Positions 36,039 through 48,595 are shown, counted from the stretch's first letter. The stretch is DNA of 64,000 bases from Multifurca ochricompacta (GCA_022496185.1 WTXG01000033.1:124001-188000), one strand, 5' to 3'. Notes: generated by a model from the letters alone, not told the origin. Numbers and translations: made by a program.

Positions 36039-36484
36039 TAGAAAGAGGTAGCAATTAAAACGAGTGTGAACGCTTTAGAGTTCGCACGCTACTTCCATGA
36101 CATTTGACGCCAGCTGCCAGCCCATTCGAACAATAGCGGCCATTTATTAAGTTTTCTCTCACCCACAAATCAAACAACAAGTAGATCACACAATGTAAAG
36201 TTCGCTCATGCAACGATATTTATTGGTGTACTGCTGCTCGTCCTATCGCCACGTTATCGTCGTAACCATGGGGGTCCCTTATTTGTCCTTGTTTTCGTTT
36301 CAGTCCAATCCAAGTTGGCCCCTGAAGTTGGCGAAGTTACCCTGGTTAGCGGGTTCACCCAGAATGCTTACCTCATTCTCCAAACCATCTCATATTTGAG
36401 CATTGTTCCGGGTACAAATCCGTATTTACTGTAGGTCTTTCACCTTCGTTATTCTGCCGGCCCAGAATTTCATCTTCTTTCCCG

Positions 36485-36706
36485 ATGTCCAACACGATAC
36501 CCCAGAGCACCCCCCCCCAGGTTATTCCAGTCACAAGACGCAATATTTGGAATGCAATTAAGGATTTTATGTATCAAGGATTCGCGGGCAAAAGGGTGCA
36601 GCGCGCTGACTCTCACATGGACTCATCACGGGGACTCCTTCACCAGTACTGGGCTATTATGGATCCCGACGATCAAACACCCATTCTTGGTCACTACCGC
36701 CTGTAA
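36485..36706 (+). CDS. Hypothetical first exon or short ORF
   Basis: An open frame of 73 codons, MSNTIPQSTPPQVIPVTRR followed by NIWNAIKDFMYQGFAGK, ends with GHYRL just before TAA inside CTGTAAGCTCG, which could be a splice donor. Composition looks coding-like, but there is no recognised domain and downstream exons are unclear. It may be spurious. Confidence 0.3.
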   Translation: MSNTIPQSTPPQVIPVTRRNIWNAIKDFMYQGFAGKRVQRADSHMDSSRGLLHQYWAIMDPDDQTPILGHYRL

Positions 36707-37935
36707 GCTCGTATAGAATCCCCTTTTATGAATTACTTCACTTCGAACTTCAGGGCGCGAGAGTTGAGGAGCAGAGCTGAGAACATCAAGTTGTCTTCAT
36801 GGACCAGAATCATGTCAGCCAGGGATTATCAACTGGTTGCAAAACAAACATTTACGATAATAAAGGCAAGACTCTTTCGCGGTATGAGTCCAGCTACTAA
36901 TACCTGAATACAGGAGGCTTCTGAAAGAGCAATCGATGATGGTTTGGTGAGTCGAATGGCGAATGATACGGGATTAGCTCGTGAGCAAGCCCGATACATT
37001 TCTGGATGAGTGCACATCTGAGTTGACATGGTAAATTAGGTTTTACTACGGACCATCCGATCTTTGACCTCCAAAGAGTGTCCTCGATCGTTAGCGACTG
37101 GTCGGACAGCACACTGGAAGCAATCCAGGTTGATGAGTACCAGTCAGCAATCACTGGAGGTCGGTTAGGCAGTTCTTTTCTTTCTTTTCATCATCACACT
37201 GATTTTGAAAAAAAAAAAATTTTAAAGAGAGCGCTTTTGTTCTCAACGTGAGTGGACGTGGCGTGCCGACGCAGCAAATTCTTGCCACCTCATCTCCTGT
37301 CCTTGACGACCTTCCGACCACCGATACGAATGGTGGTGCTGCCAGTGAGTTATTCTGATTATATTATATTGGTGCTTCCTGAACTGACTTGTTCACTAGG
37401 TGAAACAGGTTCAATCATATCTAGTGTTTGCCAGACTGACATCATTGGGCCAATCTCAGAAGAATATTGCCCGTAAGAAGGGAATGGGATAGGGAGCAGC
37501 TCCTTCCGGCGCCGCATGTATTATGAGATTTTTCCATGACCAGCTGTACGACTGCCGTGGCCCATGTATCCTTCCATATTATTTCTTGTACCTCTCGTTA
37601 TCGGTTTTTTTATTTCAGGGTATATTAACCATTGGACACTTCATGTAGACATTTTTCCGGACTTAGAGTAGACCAAAACTAATAACCTATCCGCTGACTT
37701 TAACGATACACGTACAAGTTTGCAACCACACATCTCGCCTCCAACATAGGAACTAGGATTGAAAGACGATGCCATCGATATGCTATACAGCAGGGAGTAT
37801 GGTGGAAGAAATGGGAAGACCATACGGGGTGTTGGGCCTTTTATCATTGACCGGGATCGGACGGCCTATGATGGTGGGTAACTTTGTTTGGCCTAAAGGA
37901 TGAATATGGTTGGTCTCATCACCGAGCATGCTAGA

Positions 37936-38020
37936 CGAGGGGGAGAGGGGGGAGGGGGGAGGGGGGGGAGAGGTATATGCCGTTGCCAGTATACGTGGGG
38001 AGGGGGGGAGGAGGGGGGGG
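37936..38020 (+). repeat. G-rich low-complexity tract
   Basis: Two clusters of G runs (GAGGGGGAGAGGGGGGAGGG and similar) are separated by about 35 bp. Runs of three or more G recur many times within short loops, which fits potential G-quadruplex formation on this strand. No gene is attached to it. Confidence 0.75.
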
Positions 38021-39398
38021 GATTTACTATGCGGGGGGCATCAAAGTACCCTTAATCCTGAACCTTTTTTTTTTTGGTTTGCCACGTAATCGTTGATTTA
38101 CACACACACGCATTGCGCCCAAAAATCATCCTTCCACTCTCCAGTCAACCCGTCGTTTTACCCTCTCAAAGCTCTGTACACGAGGAAAGAATACATAGGT
38201 AGACATTGAGCTCGCCAGCTTACCGATTTAGGATCAATTCAAGTCGTCTGATGTCAACCTACTTGCCGCCATGGGGGCGTAGTATCCATCTGGTTTCACC
38301 CGCTTTTTTATTTTTGTTTTTGTGTTTCGTTCTTGTTTAATTTTTGGGAAATCTGAAAGTAAGTAATTGAGAGCATCCACAACTAATAGATACAGCACAA
38401 TACAAGAACAATGGGAGGAGCTTATGAGGCCCCAATGTGCCAAATAAGAATTTATTGCCATGTCATGGTTCAGTTCAAAGTTAGTTGTTGTACGTGATCA
38501 TCCCGAATCTCACGGAGAGAACGGCAAAGCGTGTGCCAGGAAAGGGAGAGAACATCATATAATCTCATACATGATTAACAAGGCGCAACGAGCTTCCGCA
38601 TTGGATATTGCAGGAGAGAGGTATATTTTATGTAGACTGGATTGCATACGTATACGACTTGACTTGGTTGTTACCAGTTCTCAGCCGAGGACCCGCCCAC
38701 CAATGCGACGCCGCGGTTCCTGATTGTTTCAATTAGCGACGCTCGAAACTCCGATCCATAATTTTTTGTCCGTCCGTTTCTTTTTCTTTATCTTTTTTGA
38801 ATTGTTTGGTCTAACAACTGCAGTCAGATCCTCGTGAGCCGAGCTTGTGGTTAAGTTTCAGTGTGATCGACTCCCCATCATCCATTCATTGGACTAGTTA
38901 CTAACTGGAGCGGTTATCCGATGACCTCTTGGTTGAGCCCATTCCTCTCCTGAAAACCATTAAGGATTGACCTCTCTTCCTTTTTGCATTGTCTCGATAA
39001 TTTGCAAAGTTGTTGTTATCAGCTGAGTCATGTACGGGGTACAGGGGGATTAGCAGAATTCTTTATTTAGTATGCGTAATCGCACTTGCAATCATCTCCT
39101 ACATCCTATTTTATATATATCAGTTTCTTGCCCCCTTAGCGACAACCTTGAGAAAAGTCAAAAGAGGTGTCGATACTGTACGATCCCGACAATGCCGACC
39201 CGGTTAGGCAGTGACCTGTTACACCACTACAAGGTCCTAATCATTTTTTTTGTTCTTGTTGTCCACAAGCGCGCCTGCTATGTTCTACCAATCTAAGGTC
39301 ATTCATCTATTAGTAGTTTTGATCTACATAGTAGAAATGAGCAGATTCTGGAATCCAACCCTTACTTGGCTACATGTGCTATGGTCACTCACCAAACC

Positions 39399-39738
39399 TG
39401 TTACACTTGTTAGCTTAGTTGTTCTGGAGTTCAATAGTTTGGGTGATTAGACAATTGTGACACAATGTACAGCAAAGAGAGACAGCTTGGATTCCTGGGT
39501 CTATGGCTAGTGAACACAAGAGCTCAAGACTGGAGTCTTTTGAGCTGAGTCCTTATTGTATTTAAGCAGTCTGAAGCAATGTCATAGAGAGGAATGTAGT
39601 AGAACAAAAAGAGAAAATGTTGAGGATGTTGTCTGGTTGAGAATGAAGAAGGGGCTGTGAAGGAAAAGAAGCAAAATGGATAATGTTATCATACACAAAA
39701 TGATCATCATAAGGGTTATCAGCCAGCTATTCGTAACA
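39399..39738 (-). mobile_element. Probable solo LTR
   Basis: On the minus strand a 340-bp unit starts TGTTACGAATAGC and ends CAAGTGTAACA, with a TTAAATACAATAAGG promoter-like stretch. The flanking 5-mers are AAACC (39394-39398) and AATCC (39739-39743), one mismatch. Size, ends and promoter position fit a copia-type solo LTR; no other copy is in the window. Confidence 0.6.
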
Positions 39739-40308
39739 AATCCATACACCAACCCCAACCCTGATGAATGTGCCATACGATGTCCTTATCTTTTGTGGCA
39801 GGGGAGATTCAGAATACCTTGACTATTGCCTATGCCCCGTGGATAGCCGTGTGCCGTTCATTTGCCCCTCTGCCAAGCAGCACTCTACTCTTCTCAAATA
39901 CCTTCAGTAACAAGAGTCATCAACAGATTTTCAAGGCGATTTTCTCCACATACCGGACACCTGGTGCTTCTACTAGGCACAAGCATTTCTATCATTTCAT
40001 CTAAATATTTTCGTGGCAAGAAAATATTATATCAACAATTTGGTTTATTAAAAAAACCACTATATCAATGTCTTGTCCTAATCTTTTTTTTGGAATTGAT
40101 TTTATTACGCGTTTGCAGGACGGCACCCAATCACACAGCCACATCTAGATACAATGCAGCTACTAGTAGGTACTATGAACAAAGAGTGGAATCGACATGC
40201 ATGTCATGAGGTCAAACCCGAAGGGAAAAGACAGCGTAGTATTGTAAAGTAGAAATCTCAATACTCTTCAACCTCTCACACTGCAACTTCAAACTCGCAC
40301 TGACCACA
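39739..40308. other. Intergenic, no gene seen
   Basis: AT-rich sequence. A short stretch at about 40090-40165 resembles 43330-43400 (TTTTATT...GCG, then CAATC/AAATC and repeated CTACTA text), suggesting a further dispersed repeat. Nothing coding. Confidence 0.45.
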
Positions 40309-41000
40309 TTGTAAGGATGACTCAGGTGTTGAGCATGAAACTGTCAGCTTTCGCCACTCCTGGTTACACTCATTTTTCTCTTTCATTACGAGCCCTGAAC
40401 TAAGAAAACTTCTTACTTTTATTCGACCTTAGTTTATTAAAACCATCTTACTATACTACAAAGCGATTAATGCAAGGTGCAAGCATTCGACGAACATCTC
40501 CCGTATCAGTACATAGATCGTGCACTTTCTGGGCCATCTGCCCATCCATTCTTTATACCCTCTCCGTTACCTCCCCGTCTTTATTGTCAAAGGTTTCACC
40601 TTGCTGTCTTCACCTTGCCCATCTTTATTGCATGGTTTTTTACTTGGTCCTTATTCAAATCACTCTCTAAGGCTTGCTTTACCATACCACTCACCCACAA
40701 ATCTGGACTTCCCACAAGTATATAAAGGTATCTACAAACGCTTGTAGTAGTCCAGCGAACACGCAATCCAGCTCTCTCTCTCTCTCTTTCTTTGTGCTAA
40801 AAAGAACTTCTCGACGACATACACACAAGGGTCAAATGGAACCTACAAGCAGTAATTATCTCAGTTCACGCACGATACGTCCACATTTGATCTAGTTAGC
40901 TCAAAGGGCGCGTTCTCTCCCTTCTTTCTCTATCTCTCACACCATCTAGGGAACACTTTGCCTTACACTCACCGCGGATCAAATCCATACAACATACTCG
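40309..41000 (+). repeat. Direct repeat R, copy 1
   Basis: About 690 bp matching 49068-49658 in the same orientation. Shared landmarks are TGTAAGGATGRCTC, TTGAGCATGAAAC, CTACCTCCCCGTCTT, GCTTGTAGTAG and TGTGCTAAA then GAACTTCT. Both copies have a TATA-like AGTATNTAAAGGTA followed by a pyrimidine-rich CT run, which looks like a promoter plus leader. It may be an LTR or the 5' region of a decayed gene. It abuts the truncated end of the monooxygenase. Confidence 0.75.
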
Positions 41001-41009
41001 ACCCGACAT

Positions 41010-42971
41010 TCAAATATAGCAAGTAACACAACCCGAATTCACAGCCAAGTTGGGTCCACCTCCAACGAACAAATTCGAGAAACCATCCACCGCAATGGAG
41101 AGGTAAGCTTCTACGCCTCCAATGGCGGCCCAATGTGCGTTGAGCGCTAGACCGTCCCTTCCGAGGACGGTGAATGGGAAACGATACGAGACGTTGATTC
41201 CCGTCGCGCAGACGAGCACGTCGATATGTTCAGCACTTCCGTCTTCGAGCTCGATGCCCTGTAGGTGTGATGCGTGTGATTGGTGTCGTCTGGAGTGTCG
41301 TCTGTGGAAAATAACAGACAGTGCAGTAGATTATATCTGGCAAGTGCCCATTGGTTGCTCCCGCCCTTCACATTTTCCGTGCATTGAGCTTCCAAGTAGC
41401 CAGGACCGGGTGTAAGACAACGACAGCAGACGGCGAATTGTGAAACGACTGAGAGCGAGCATGGCACGGTACACGGTCAATCCACTTGAGCACTGAAGAG
41501 ACAGTTTACTTTTCTCTATGAGCTCCGGACGTGCAGCGAGTCGTCTCTTCATTTCTCGCTTGAATAGTTCTCCAACCAACTTCTGCAAGTCCGAGCCTCG
41601 GATAGTGGTCTGAGCAAACTGACTAGAGCGAGAGAAATTCAACTTTTCAAAGGGGTGATCGTCAACCAAGATAGAATAGAGAACGCACATTAAGATCTGC
41701 TTCAATCTTGTGCCTGAACTCTTTATAGTATTTCTCGTCCCAAAACGCCTCGCTGTCTTTCTCTGATATAAATCTTTGGAGATTAGAAAAGTCAGTGTGA
41801 CTGTGAATCTCTATCTATGTGCGTGAAAGATCGTGTGATGCATACAATCGTCGCTCCCTGGATCACGACCGGCGGGTTCGAGCATGGTGCGAAGGGAGAA
41901 TGGCTCTCCGATCCACTTCTTTGAGAGGGTATAGTTTGCAATCGACTTGATTAAGGACCGAAGCGCGGTGACAAGTTGGATTCCGGAAGAACCCTTAAAA
42001 GGACAAGACCCCAGTCAGACGATACGAAAGAGTGCGTTGGGGAGGAGGACTTAGCACGCTACCAGTCACGCACATTTCCAATGATACCGCGGCCTTATCC
42101 CCCCAGTCCTTCACACCTTCTTCCCACCCGCCGTCCTCAGTGACATCCCACTGCGCACTGTGCAGTACGCGTCCACGGAAATCACCAAGACCTGGAATGG
42201 AGGATACCAACACCCATGAAATGCAGGTACGTCATGTCCTCGATCTCTGCGTCACCGTCTCCATCACGCCGGATCCTGAGGTGCCATTTGCCCGTCGCCT
42301 CATCCCACGAGGCCTGCGTGAGCTCATGTCGCAGTTTTATGTGGCGCATGAGCTTGTACTTTTCGACCACTCGGTTGAGGTAAGCGAGGATCTCGGGCCC
42401 AAAGGCGTAGAATCCAGACCAGTCTACCACCCTCAAGAGCGCATCAGTTTGGTAATTCTAAAGGTGGATGGGTGTTTTCTTGGCTCGCTTCTTCTGAGAA
42501 AGCGACGCACATTGGTCTCGAAGCTATATTGGTACTGGATAGACGCGCGAATGAAGATATCTGACTTGAGAGCGAGTGACGACAGGGAAGTGTCTTACAC
42601 TGTGGGAGGGTATATCACAATGCGAGTCCCTGTTCATTGAGGACTGAACTGAAGGCTGAAGATGGATGGGAAGATGACTCTCAGAGGGTATCTGTTGACG
42701 AACCAAGTACCGCTGATCCCCCTCTCCTTTTCATAGATTGTCAACTCGATGTTCGGCACCTTCCACGCAAAGCTATAGAGTAATGGAAGTTAGTGAGAAG
42801 CTATAGAGAACAAAAGAAGAATTTTTCGGACTGAATGGCTACGAGGATGCCATAAAATCTAGCACCGATGCATACAACTTCGATAGGGTGATACTCACCA
42901 ATGGCAAAGTGGCCGAGTTGAAAGTTCTCAAAGTGACTCCTGGTGTTCTCATGCATTTGGGAAGAGGCCAT
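41010..42971 (-). pseudogene. FAD-dependent monooxygenase (Baeyer-Villiger type), decayed and truncated
   Basis: Several exons carry a flavin monooxygenase: N-terminus MASSQMHENTRSHFENFQLG, the FAD-binding strand, IELTIYEKERGISGTWFVN, CDIPSH, DWSGFYAFGPEILAYLNRVV, a GSSGIQLVTAL nucleotide-binding motif (in the minus frame near 41990), TPGPGYLEAQC, and DVLVCATGINVSYRFPF with the ATG-type motif. The first glycine-rich motif reads GARFYG where GxGxxG is expected, so its second glycine is lost. The protein stops at AVNSGCVTCYI (TAG/TAA region at 41010), short of the usual C-terminal domain, exactly where repeat R ends. Such enzymes oxidise ketones or aromatic substrates with NADPH and O2. Splice sites beyond these blocks were not all resolved; I judge it a pseudogene. 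Confidence 0.72.
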
Positions 42972-43834
42972 GTTGATAGAAACAGGTTTTCTCACTTGAA
43001 TGTTGAGCTTTATATTTTAAAGGGTTGAGTTTCGTGGGTGTATTTGGCGATAAGGGTAAATGATTCTACCCTGGCTGAGCCCAAAATCTGCGGTTGTGGT
43101 GGAGGCATGATCGGGAACAGAGAGTGGCATGTGGCCCATCCTCGCGGTGGTAATAGACAGACCTCCTGGTTAACAAGGACGCCGCATAACGGCCGCGCAG
43201 AGGCCACGTTTTGAAGTGAAGGGTGTAGAAGAGATGGGAGTGAGAGTGCAGTCCGCCATCCCGGGCCGTTAGAGCAGAGCCACCGAATGAGTTTCGCGTG
43301 CTTGAGCATGTCCCTTGGGTCTTTTTTTTAAAAATCGATTTTATTCGCGCTTCAAGGCCGAACCCAAATCGCGCGGCTACTACAGGTACATAATAGCTAC
43401 TGTTTGATACCAGATACCAGACAGTACCTGAGACGGGCCAGTAGCGACCGGATAGTTGAGGACCGGACAGCCGAACACCTGGGTGGACTCAATCTATTGA
43501 TTGTGATAAGATAATCTAAAGTGCAGTTAAAGACAATTCCACATTGCACACACAACACGTTCCTTCGACAATTGAGTAGTTATATTTCTCTCGCTCAAAA
43601 AAAATAAAAAATAAAAAATTGCCAGATGGTCAGTCATGGCCCGTTCTGGTGCCGCATCTGTAACATTCAGTTCACTGGCCCTCCAAGATGCAGTATCTAT
43701 GTTGCCTCTTGTCGCCTCTACATCCCAGCGTCTATCTTTGCTTTTAGGCGGCTATCTATACATAAACCATCGATAACCATCCACCGCCTTTCCCAGCGAT
43801 CCTCTTACTCTTCCCTATAACCCAGTCTAGCTTC
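42972..43834. other. Intergenic between monooxygenase and receptor gene
   Basis: A divergent promoter region between the two genes. It contains direct repeat S (43430-43590) and an A-rich stretch just before the receptor gene (about 43599-43618). No further gene is supported. Confidence 0.5.
43430..43590 (+). repeat. Direct repeat S, copy 1
   Basis: About 160 bp matching 50176-50360 in the same orientation, including TAGCGACCGGATAGTT, GACAATTCCACATTGCAC and TTATATTTCTC. It lies about 250 bp upstream of the receptor start codon; the other copy lies beyond the receptor gene. Confidence 0.8.
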
Positions 43835-46800
43835 ATGACTTCAGCTCCTTATACACACATTCGCACAATTGCCCCCTCTTCTCATTTCAAGCTCATCCTA
43901 GATGCTGCTCTGGATGAGTATCTTACAAACACAGGAATAAATCTGTCTGAACACCAGCTTCTTAATAAGCTGAAAGGATGCGACACTGCGGACGCCGTTA
44001 TCGACATACTTCAGGGAGGAACGTCTCTGCTTAACATGTTCCGGAACGGCAAAAGCAAGACGCGGCTTCTAAGGAAGCTTAAACCAACTGTGAATATACT
44101 CCTCGCCCTCACGAACTGTGCACCACTCGTAAATGGAATTGGTTCGGTGAGTCCTAGTTGGCGTGGCCCATTTGCTATGACCGGCTTACAACATGTTCTT
44201 TTTCAGGTGTTTCCACCCGCACAGGCCATATTTTCTGCCGTTGACGTCCTTCTCTCTGTCCGTATCCCCCTCCCTTGCTTCCAGTCCATTATCTCACCTT
44301 CATTCCAAGGCATCAAAGAAGATCAGTGATAATTACGATTCTCTACTCAACCTCTTTGAATCCATGCAACGCTTTCTCATCCGTCTCAAGATTTACACTT
44401 CCCGTGAGACCCCCTTTACCGAGTCCATGGTTGAGATCCTCGTCAAGACGATGGTGGAACTGCTCACCATCCTCGCTCTGGCGACGAAACAGATTCAACA
44501 AGGACGACTCAGTGAGTAAAATACCATTTCTATGCTCCCACGATTAAACGTTTGGCAGGGGCGTACGGATGGATGCTGATAGGGGATAATGAGGTCCAGG
44601 ACGCCCTTCAGAGGTTGGACAAATTGACTCAGGAAGAGTCTCTCACCGTAGCGGCGCACACGTTTGGTAATGTGAACAAGATGATGTGTTCGTCATCCCT
44701 TTCGTAGTAACATTATAGACAAGGCAGCTAAGACATTCTTTGTAGATGATCAGATGAACAAGGACATTCGGACATGGCTGTCACCTCCCGACCCATCTAC
44801 AAATCACAACATTGCGCGCAAACTTTACCACAAGGGAACCGCCAAGTGGTTCGTTGAAGGCGAAAGATTCAAGAAATGGAAGTCGGAGGGTTCACTTCTG
44901 TGGTTGAATGGGAATGGTAGGTTGACTGCGTTATCTGGGTGCCTCTTGTTGCTGACAATCTTTTCTTGAAAGCGGGATCTGGCAAGAGCATCCTTTGGTA
45001 CGTTTGCCCAGCATTATAGGTTATCGCCAGCACTCATCTGAATGGTCAGTTCCACCATCGTTGAGGATGTCCAGCGTCTGCGTTCTGCTGGATCTGCCTA
45101 CTTGGCATACTTTTATTGCGACTTTCAAGACAAGTCAAAGCAAAACATCCGTGGTCTACTGTCCTCTCTCTTGATACAGTTATATCCCCAGTCAGATGCC
45201 TACCGTACCATCATCTCTGAATTGTACTCGAGACACGATAATGGCGAGAAGCAGCTCGACGAGAAGGTTCTTGCAGAAACTTTGAAGGCCATGCTCGTAA
45301 CACCCGTTCAGGACGCGATGTACATCATCATTGATGCCCTGGACGAATGTCCCCTCACTGGAATGCCGTCTAAACGTGAAGAAGTATTGGACCTTATCAA
45401 AGAACTTGTTGACCTCAGCCTCGCAAATTTAAGGATCTGCGTTACTAGCCGCCCCGAACCAGACATTCAGTCGGCTTTTACAGAGCTGGCGCATTGTCCT
45501 ATATCCCTTCATGCGGAAGGCGGGCAAACGCAGGACATCTTCGAATATATCCACTCGACTGTCAACACCGACCTCAAAATGAGGGTGTGGGAGGCGGAGA
45601 GAAAGAATCTCGTGATCAAAACGCTCTCGGAAAAGGCAAACGGAATGTAAGCTTCAAACCAAAACGAATATTTATTTCGCTATCGTTATTAATGTCGTGG
45701 TGCAGGTTCAGATGGGTTTTCTGCCAACTGGAGACATTGCGCCGCTGTCAACCAAGGAACTTCCATTTGACGCTCGAATCACTCCCAGAAACACTGGACG
45801 AAACATATGAGGCCACGCTACGGAGGATTGACGAGAAGGACTGGAAGTTTGCCCATCGTCTATTCCAATGCCTTGCGTTCTCTGCTCGTCCACTCCTAGT
45901 CGAGGAGGTTGCGACGATGCTTGAATTCGATTTCAAGGCTGGCAATGTACCAAGGCATGACGAAACTTGGCGAAACACGGACTATGACGGAGCTGTACTG
46001 TCCACATGCTCCAGCTTGGTTGTCATTGTCAATCACATCGATGACGAAGGGGAAGAGGACGAGTATCGTGTTGTACAGTTTGCGCACTTCTCTGTGCGGG
46101 AATTCCTGACGTCAGACCGGCTGGCGGGATCGACGGAAAGGCGCTACCACGTTCTCCCCAAAGAATCGCACAGAGTGCTTGCGCAGACATGCCTGAGCAC
46201 GCTGCTAGAATTCGACAAGACCACGGACACCAATACTATCGAGAACTTCCCGTTGTCTCGATACGCGGCAAGATACTTGGTCGATCACGCGCGATTCGAA
46301 GATGTCTCCCTGGATATACGAAATGGAATGGAAACCTTGTTTGACCCAGACAAGACCCACTTCCTAGTTTGGATTGGAATATATGACTTGGACTTGTCCG
46401 AGGAGGAGGGGACAGAAGACACTTCGGTACACCCGATATACTACGCGGCCCTCTGCGGCTTCCCTGGGCTGGTGGAATATCTGGGGATTAAGCAACCTGG
46501 GAGTGTGAATTCTCGAGGTGGCAGATATGATACACCGTTACAAGCGGCATGCGTAATTGGCCAAATGGAGATGGCGAAATGGTTGCTAGACCATGGCGCT
46601 GATGTCAATGCAGAGGGCGGCAATTGTGGATATGCTCTGCACGCAGCGGCAGACAATGGACATTTGGAGATCGCGAAATCGCTGCTTGACCATGGTGCTG
46701 ATGTCAATGCAGAGAGCGGCCATTATGGATATGCCCTGCAGGGAGCAGCATCCAATGGACATTTGGAGGTCGTGAAATTGCTGCTAGACCATGGCGCCAA

Positions 46801-48595
46801 TGTCAATGCGGAGGGCAGTGATTATGGATATGCTCTGCACGCAGCGGCATCCAATGGACATTTGGAGATTGTGAAATGGCTGCTAGACCATGGTGCTGAT
46901 GTCAATGCGGAGGGCGGTGATTATGGATATGCTCTGCAGGCAGCGGCATACAGTGGCAATTTGGAGATTGTGAAATCGCTGCTAGACCATGGCGTTTATG
47001 TCAATGCGGAGGGCGGCCTTTATGGATATGCTCTGCATGCAGCGGCATCCAATGGACATTTGGAGATCGTGAAATCGCTGCTAGACCATGGCGCTAATGT
47101 CAATGCGGAGGTCAGCTATTATGGATATGCTCTGCACGCAGCGGCAAGAAATGGACATTTGGATATCGTGAAATTGCTGCTAGACCATGGCGCTGATGTC
47201 AATGCAGAGGGCGGCTATTATGGATATGCTCTGCATCCAGCGGCATACAGTGGCAATTTGGAGATCGTGAAATGGCTGCTAGACCATGGCGCTGATGTCA
47301 ATGCGGAGGGCGGCTGTTATGGACACTCTCTGCACGCAGCGGCATGCAATGGATATTTGGATATCATGAAATTGCTGCTAGACCATGGCGCTGATGTCAA
47401 TGCAGAGGGCGGCGATTATGGATATGCTCTGCATGCAGCGGCATTCAGTGGACATTTGGAGATGGTGGAATCGCTGCTGGACAATGGCGCTGATGTCAAT
47501 GCGAAGGGCGGCCATTATGGATATGCTCTGCATGCAGCAGTACTCAGTGGACAATTGGAGATCGTGAAATTGCTGCTGGACCATGGTGCTGATGTCAATG
47601 CGGAGGGCGGCGATTATGGATATGCTCTGCACACAGCGGTACTTAGTGGACAATTGGAGATCGTGAAATGGCTGCTAGACCATGGCGCTAATGTCAATGC
47701 AAAGGGCGGCTATTATGGATATGCTCTGCAGGCAGTAGCATTCAGCGGCAATTTGGAGATCATGATATGGCTGCTAGACCATGGCGCTGATGTCAACGCA
47801 GAGGGCGGCTATTATGGATATGCTCTGCACGCAGCGGCATGCAATGGACATTTGGAGATCATGAAATGGCTGCTAGACCATGGCGCTGATGTCAATGCGA
47901 AGGGCGGCTATTATGGATATGCTCTGCACGCAGCGGCATTCAGTAACGATTTGGAGATCGTGAAATGGCTGCTAGACCATGGCACTGATGTCAATGTGGA
48001 GGGCGGCTATTATGGATATGCTCTGCACGCAGCAGCATGCAATGGACATTTGGAGATGGTGAAATTTCTGCTAGACTATGGCGCTGATGTCAATTCAGAG
48101 GGCGGCTATTATGGATATGCTCTGCATACAGCGGCATTCAGTGGACATTTGGAGATCGTGAAATTGCTGCTAGACTGTGGCGCTGATGTCAATGCGGAGG
48201 GCGGCAATTATGGATATCCTCTGCAGGCAGCGGCATCCAATGGACATTTGGAGATGGTGAAATGGCTGCTATACCATGGTGCTGATGTCAATGCGAAGGG
48301 CGGCCGTTATGGATATGCTCTGCAGGCAGCGGCATCCAATGGAGATTCGGAGATGGTGAAATGGCTGCTAGACCATGGTGCTGATGTCAATGCGGAGGGC
48401 GGCTATTATGGATATGCTCTGCAGGCAGCGGCATCCGATGGACATTTGGAGATGGTGAAATGGCTGCTAGACCATGGCGCTGATGTCAATGCGGAGGGCG
48501 GCAATTATGGACACTCTCTGCACGCGGCGGCATCCAATGGACATTTGGAGATCGAGAGATGGCTGATCGAGCACGGTGCGAGGATCGACATGTAG
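43835..48595 (+). CDS. STAND receptor: Goodbye - NACHT - 21 ankyrin repeats, 1460 aa
   Basis: Eight exons (43835-44146, 44207-44257, 44310-44511, 44559-44666, 44719-44916, 44973-44997, 45050-45646, 45706-48595) join in frame to 1460 residues. The first about 220 residues match the fungal Goodbye domain (FKLILDAALDEYLTNTGINL, FPPAQAIFSAVDVLL, RLDKLTQEESLTVAAHTF). The NACHT domain has Walker A GNAGSGKSIL, split by an intron, Walker B IIIDALDECP and CVTSRPEPDI. Then follow a winged-helix/linker region and 21 ankyrin units of 33 residues to the TAG. All key motifs are intact and no stop or frameshift was found, in contrast to nearby genes. Fungal NACHT receptors with variable repeats are linked to heterokaryon incompatibility and proposed innate immunity; the ligand here is unknown. 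Confidence 0.93.
46508..48595 (+). repeat. Ankyrin-encoding 99-bp tandem array
   Basis: Twenty-one consecutive 33-residue units with consensus core YGYALHAAASNGHLEIVKWL then LDHGADVNAEGG. DNA identity between units is high, with the same codons reused (CTAGACCATGGCGCTGATGT recurs in many units). Changes concentrate at a few positions per unit: the residue before YGY, the AASNG/AFSGH segment and the residue after VK. The last unit is a diverged cap ending GARIDM. Confidence 0.95.

Larger units (their letters stand above)
36039..39398. other. Mostly non-coding stretch with one doubtful ORF and a G-rich tract
   Basis: A 73-codon frame at 36485-36706 (plus; MSNTIPQSTPPQVIPVTRR) ends at a possible GTAAGC splice donor. 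It may be the first exon of an unidentified gene, but I could not follow it with confidence into the sequence up to about 37500. No other coding signal, RNA gene or clear transposon end was recognised. The G-rich tract at 37936-38020 is listed separately. Confidence 0.35.

Noticed and set aside
47378..47653. ORFs on both strands within the ankyrin array
   Set aside because: Shadows caused by the 99-bp repeat period; they recur each few units.
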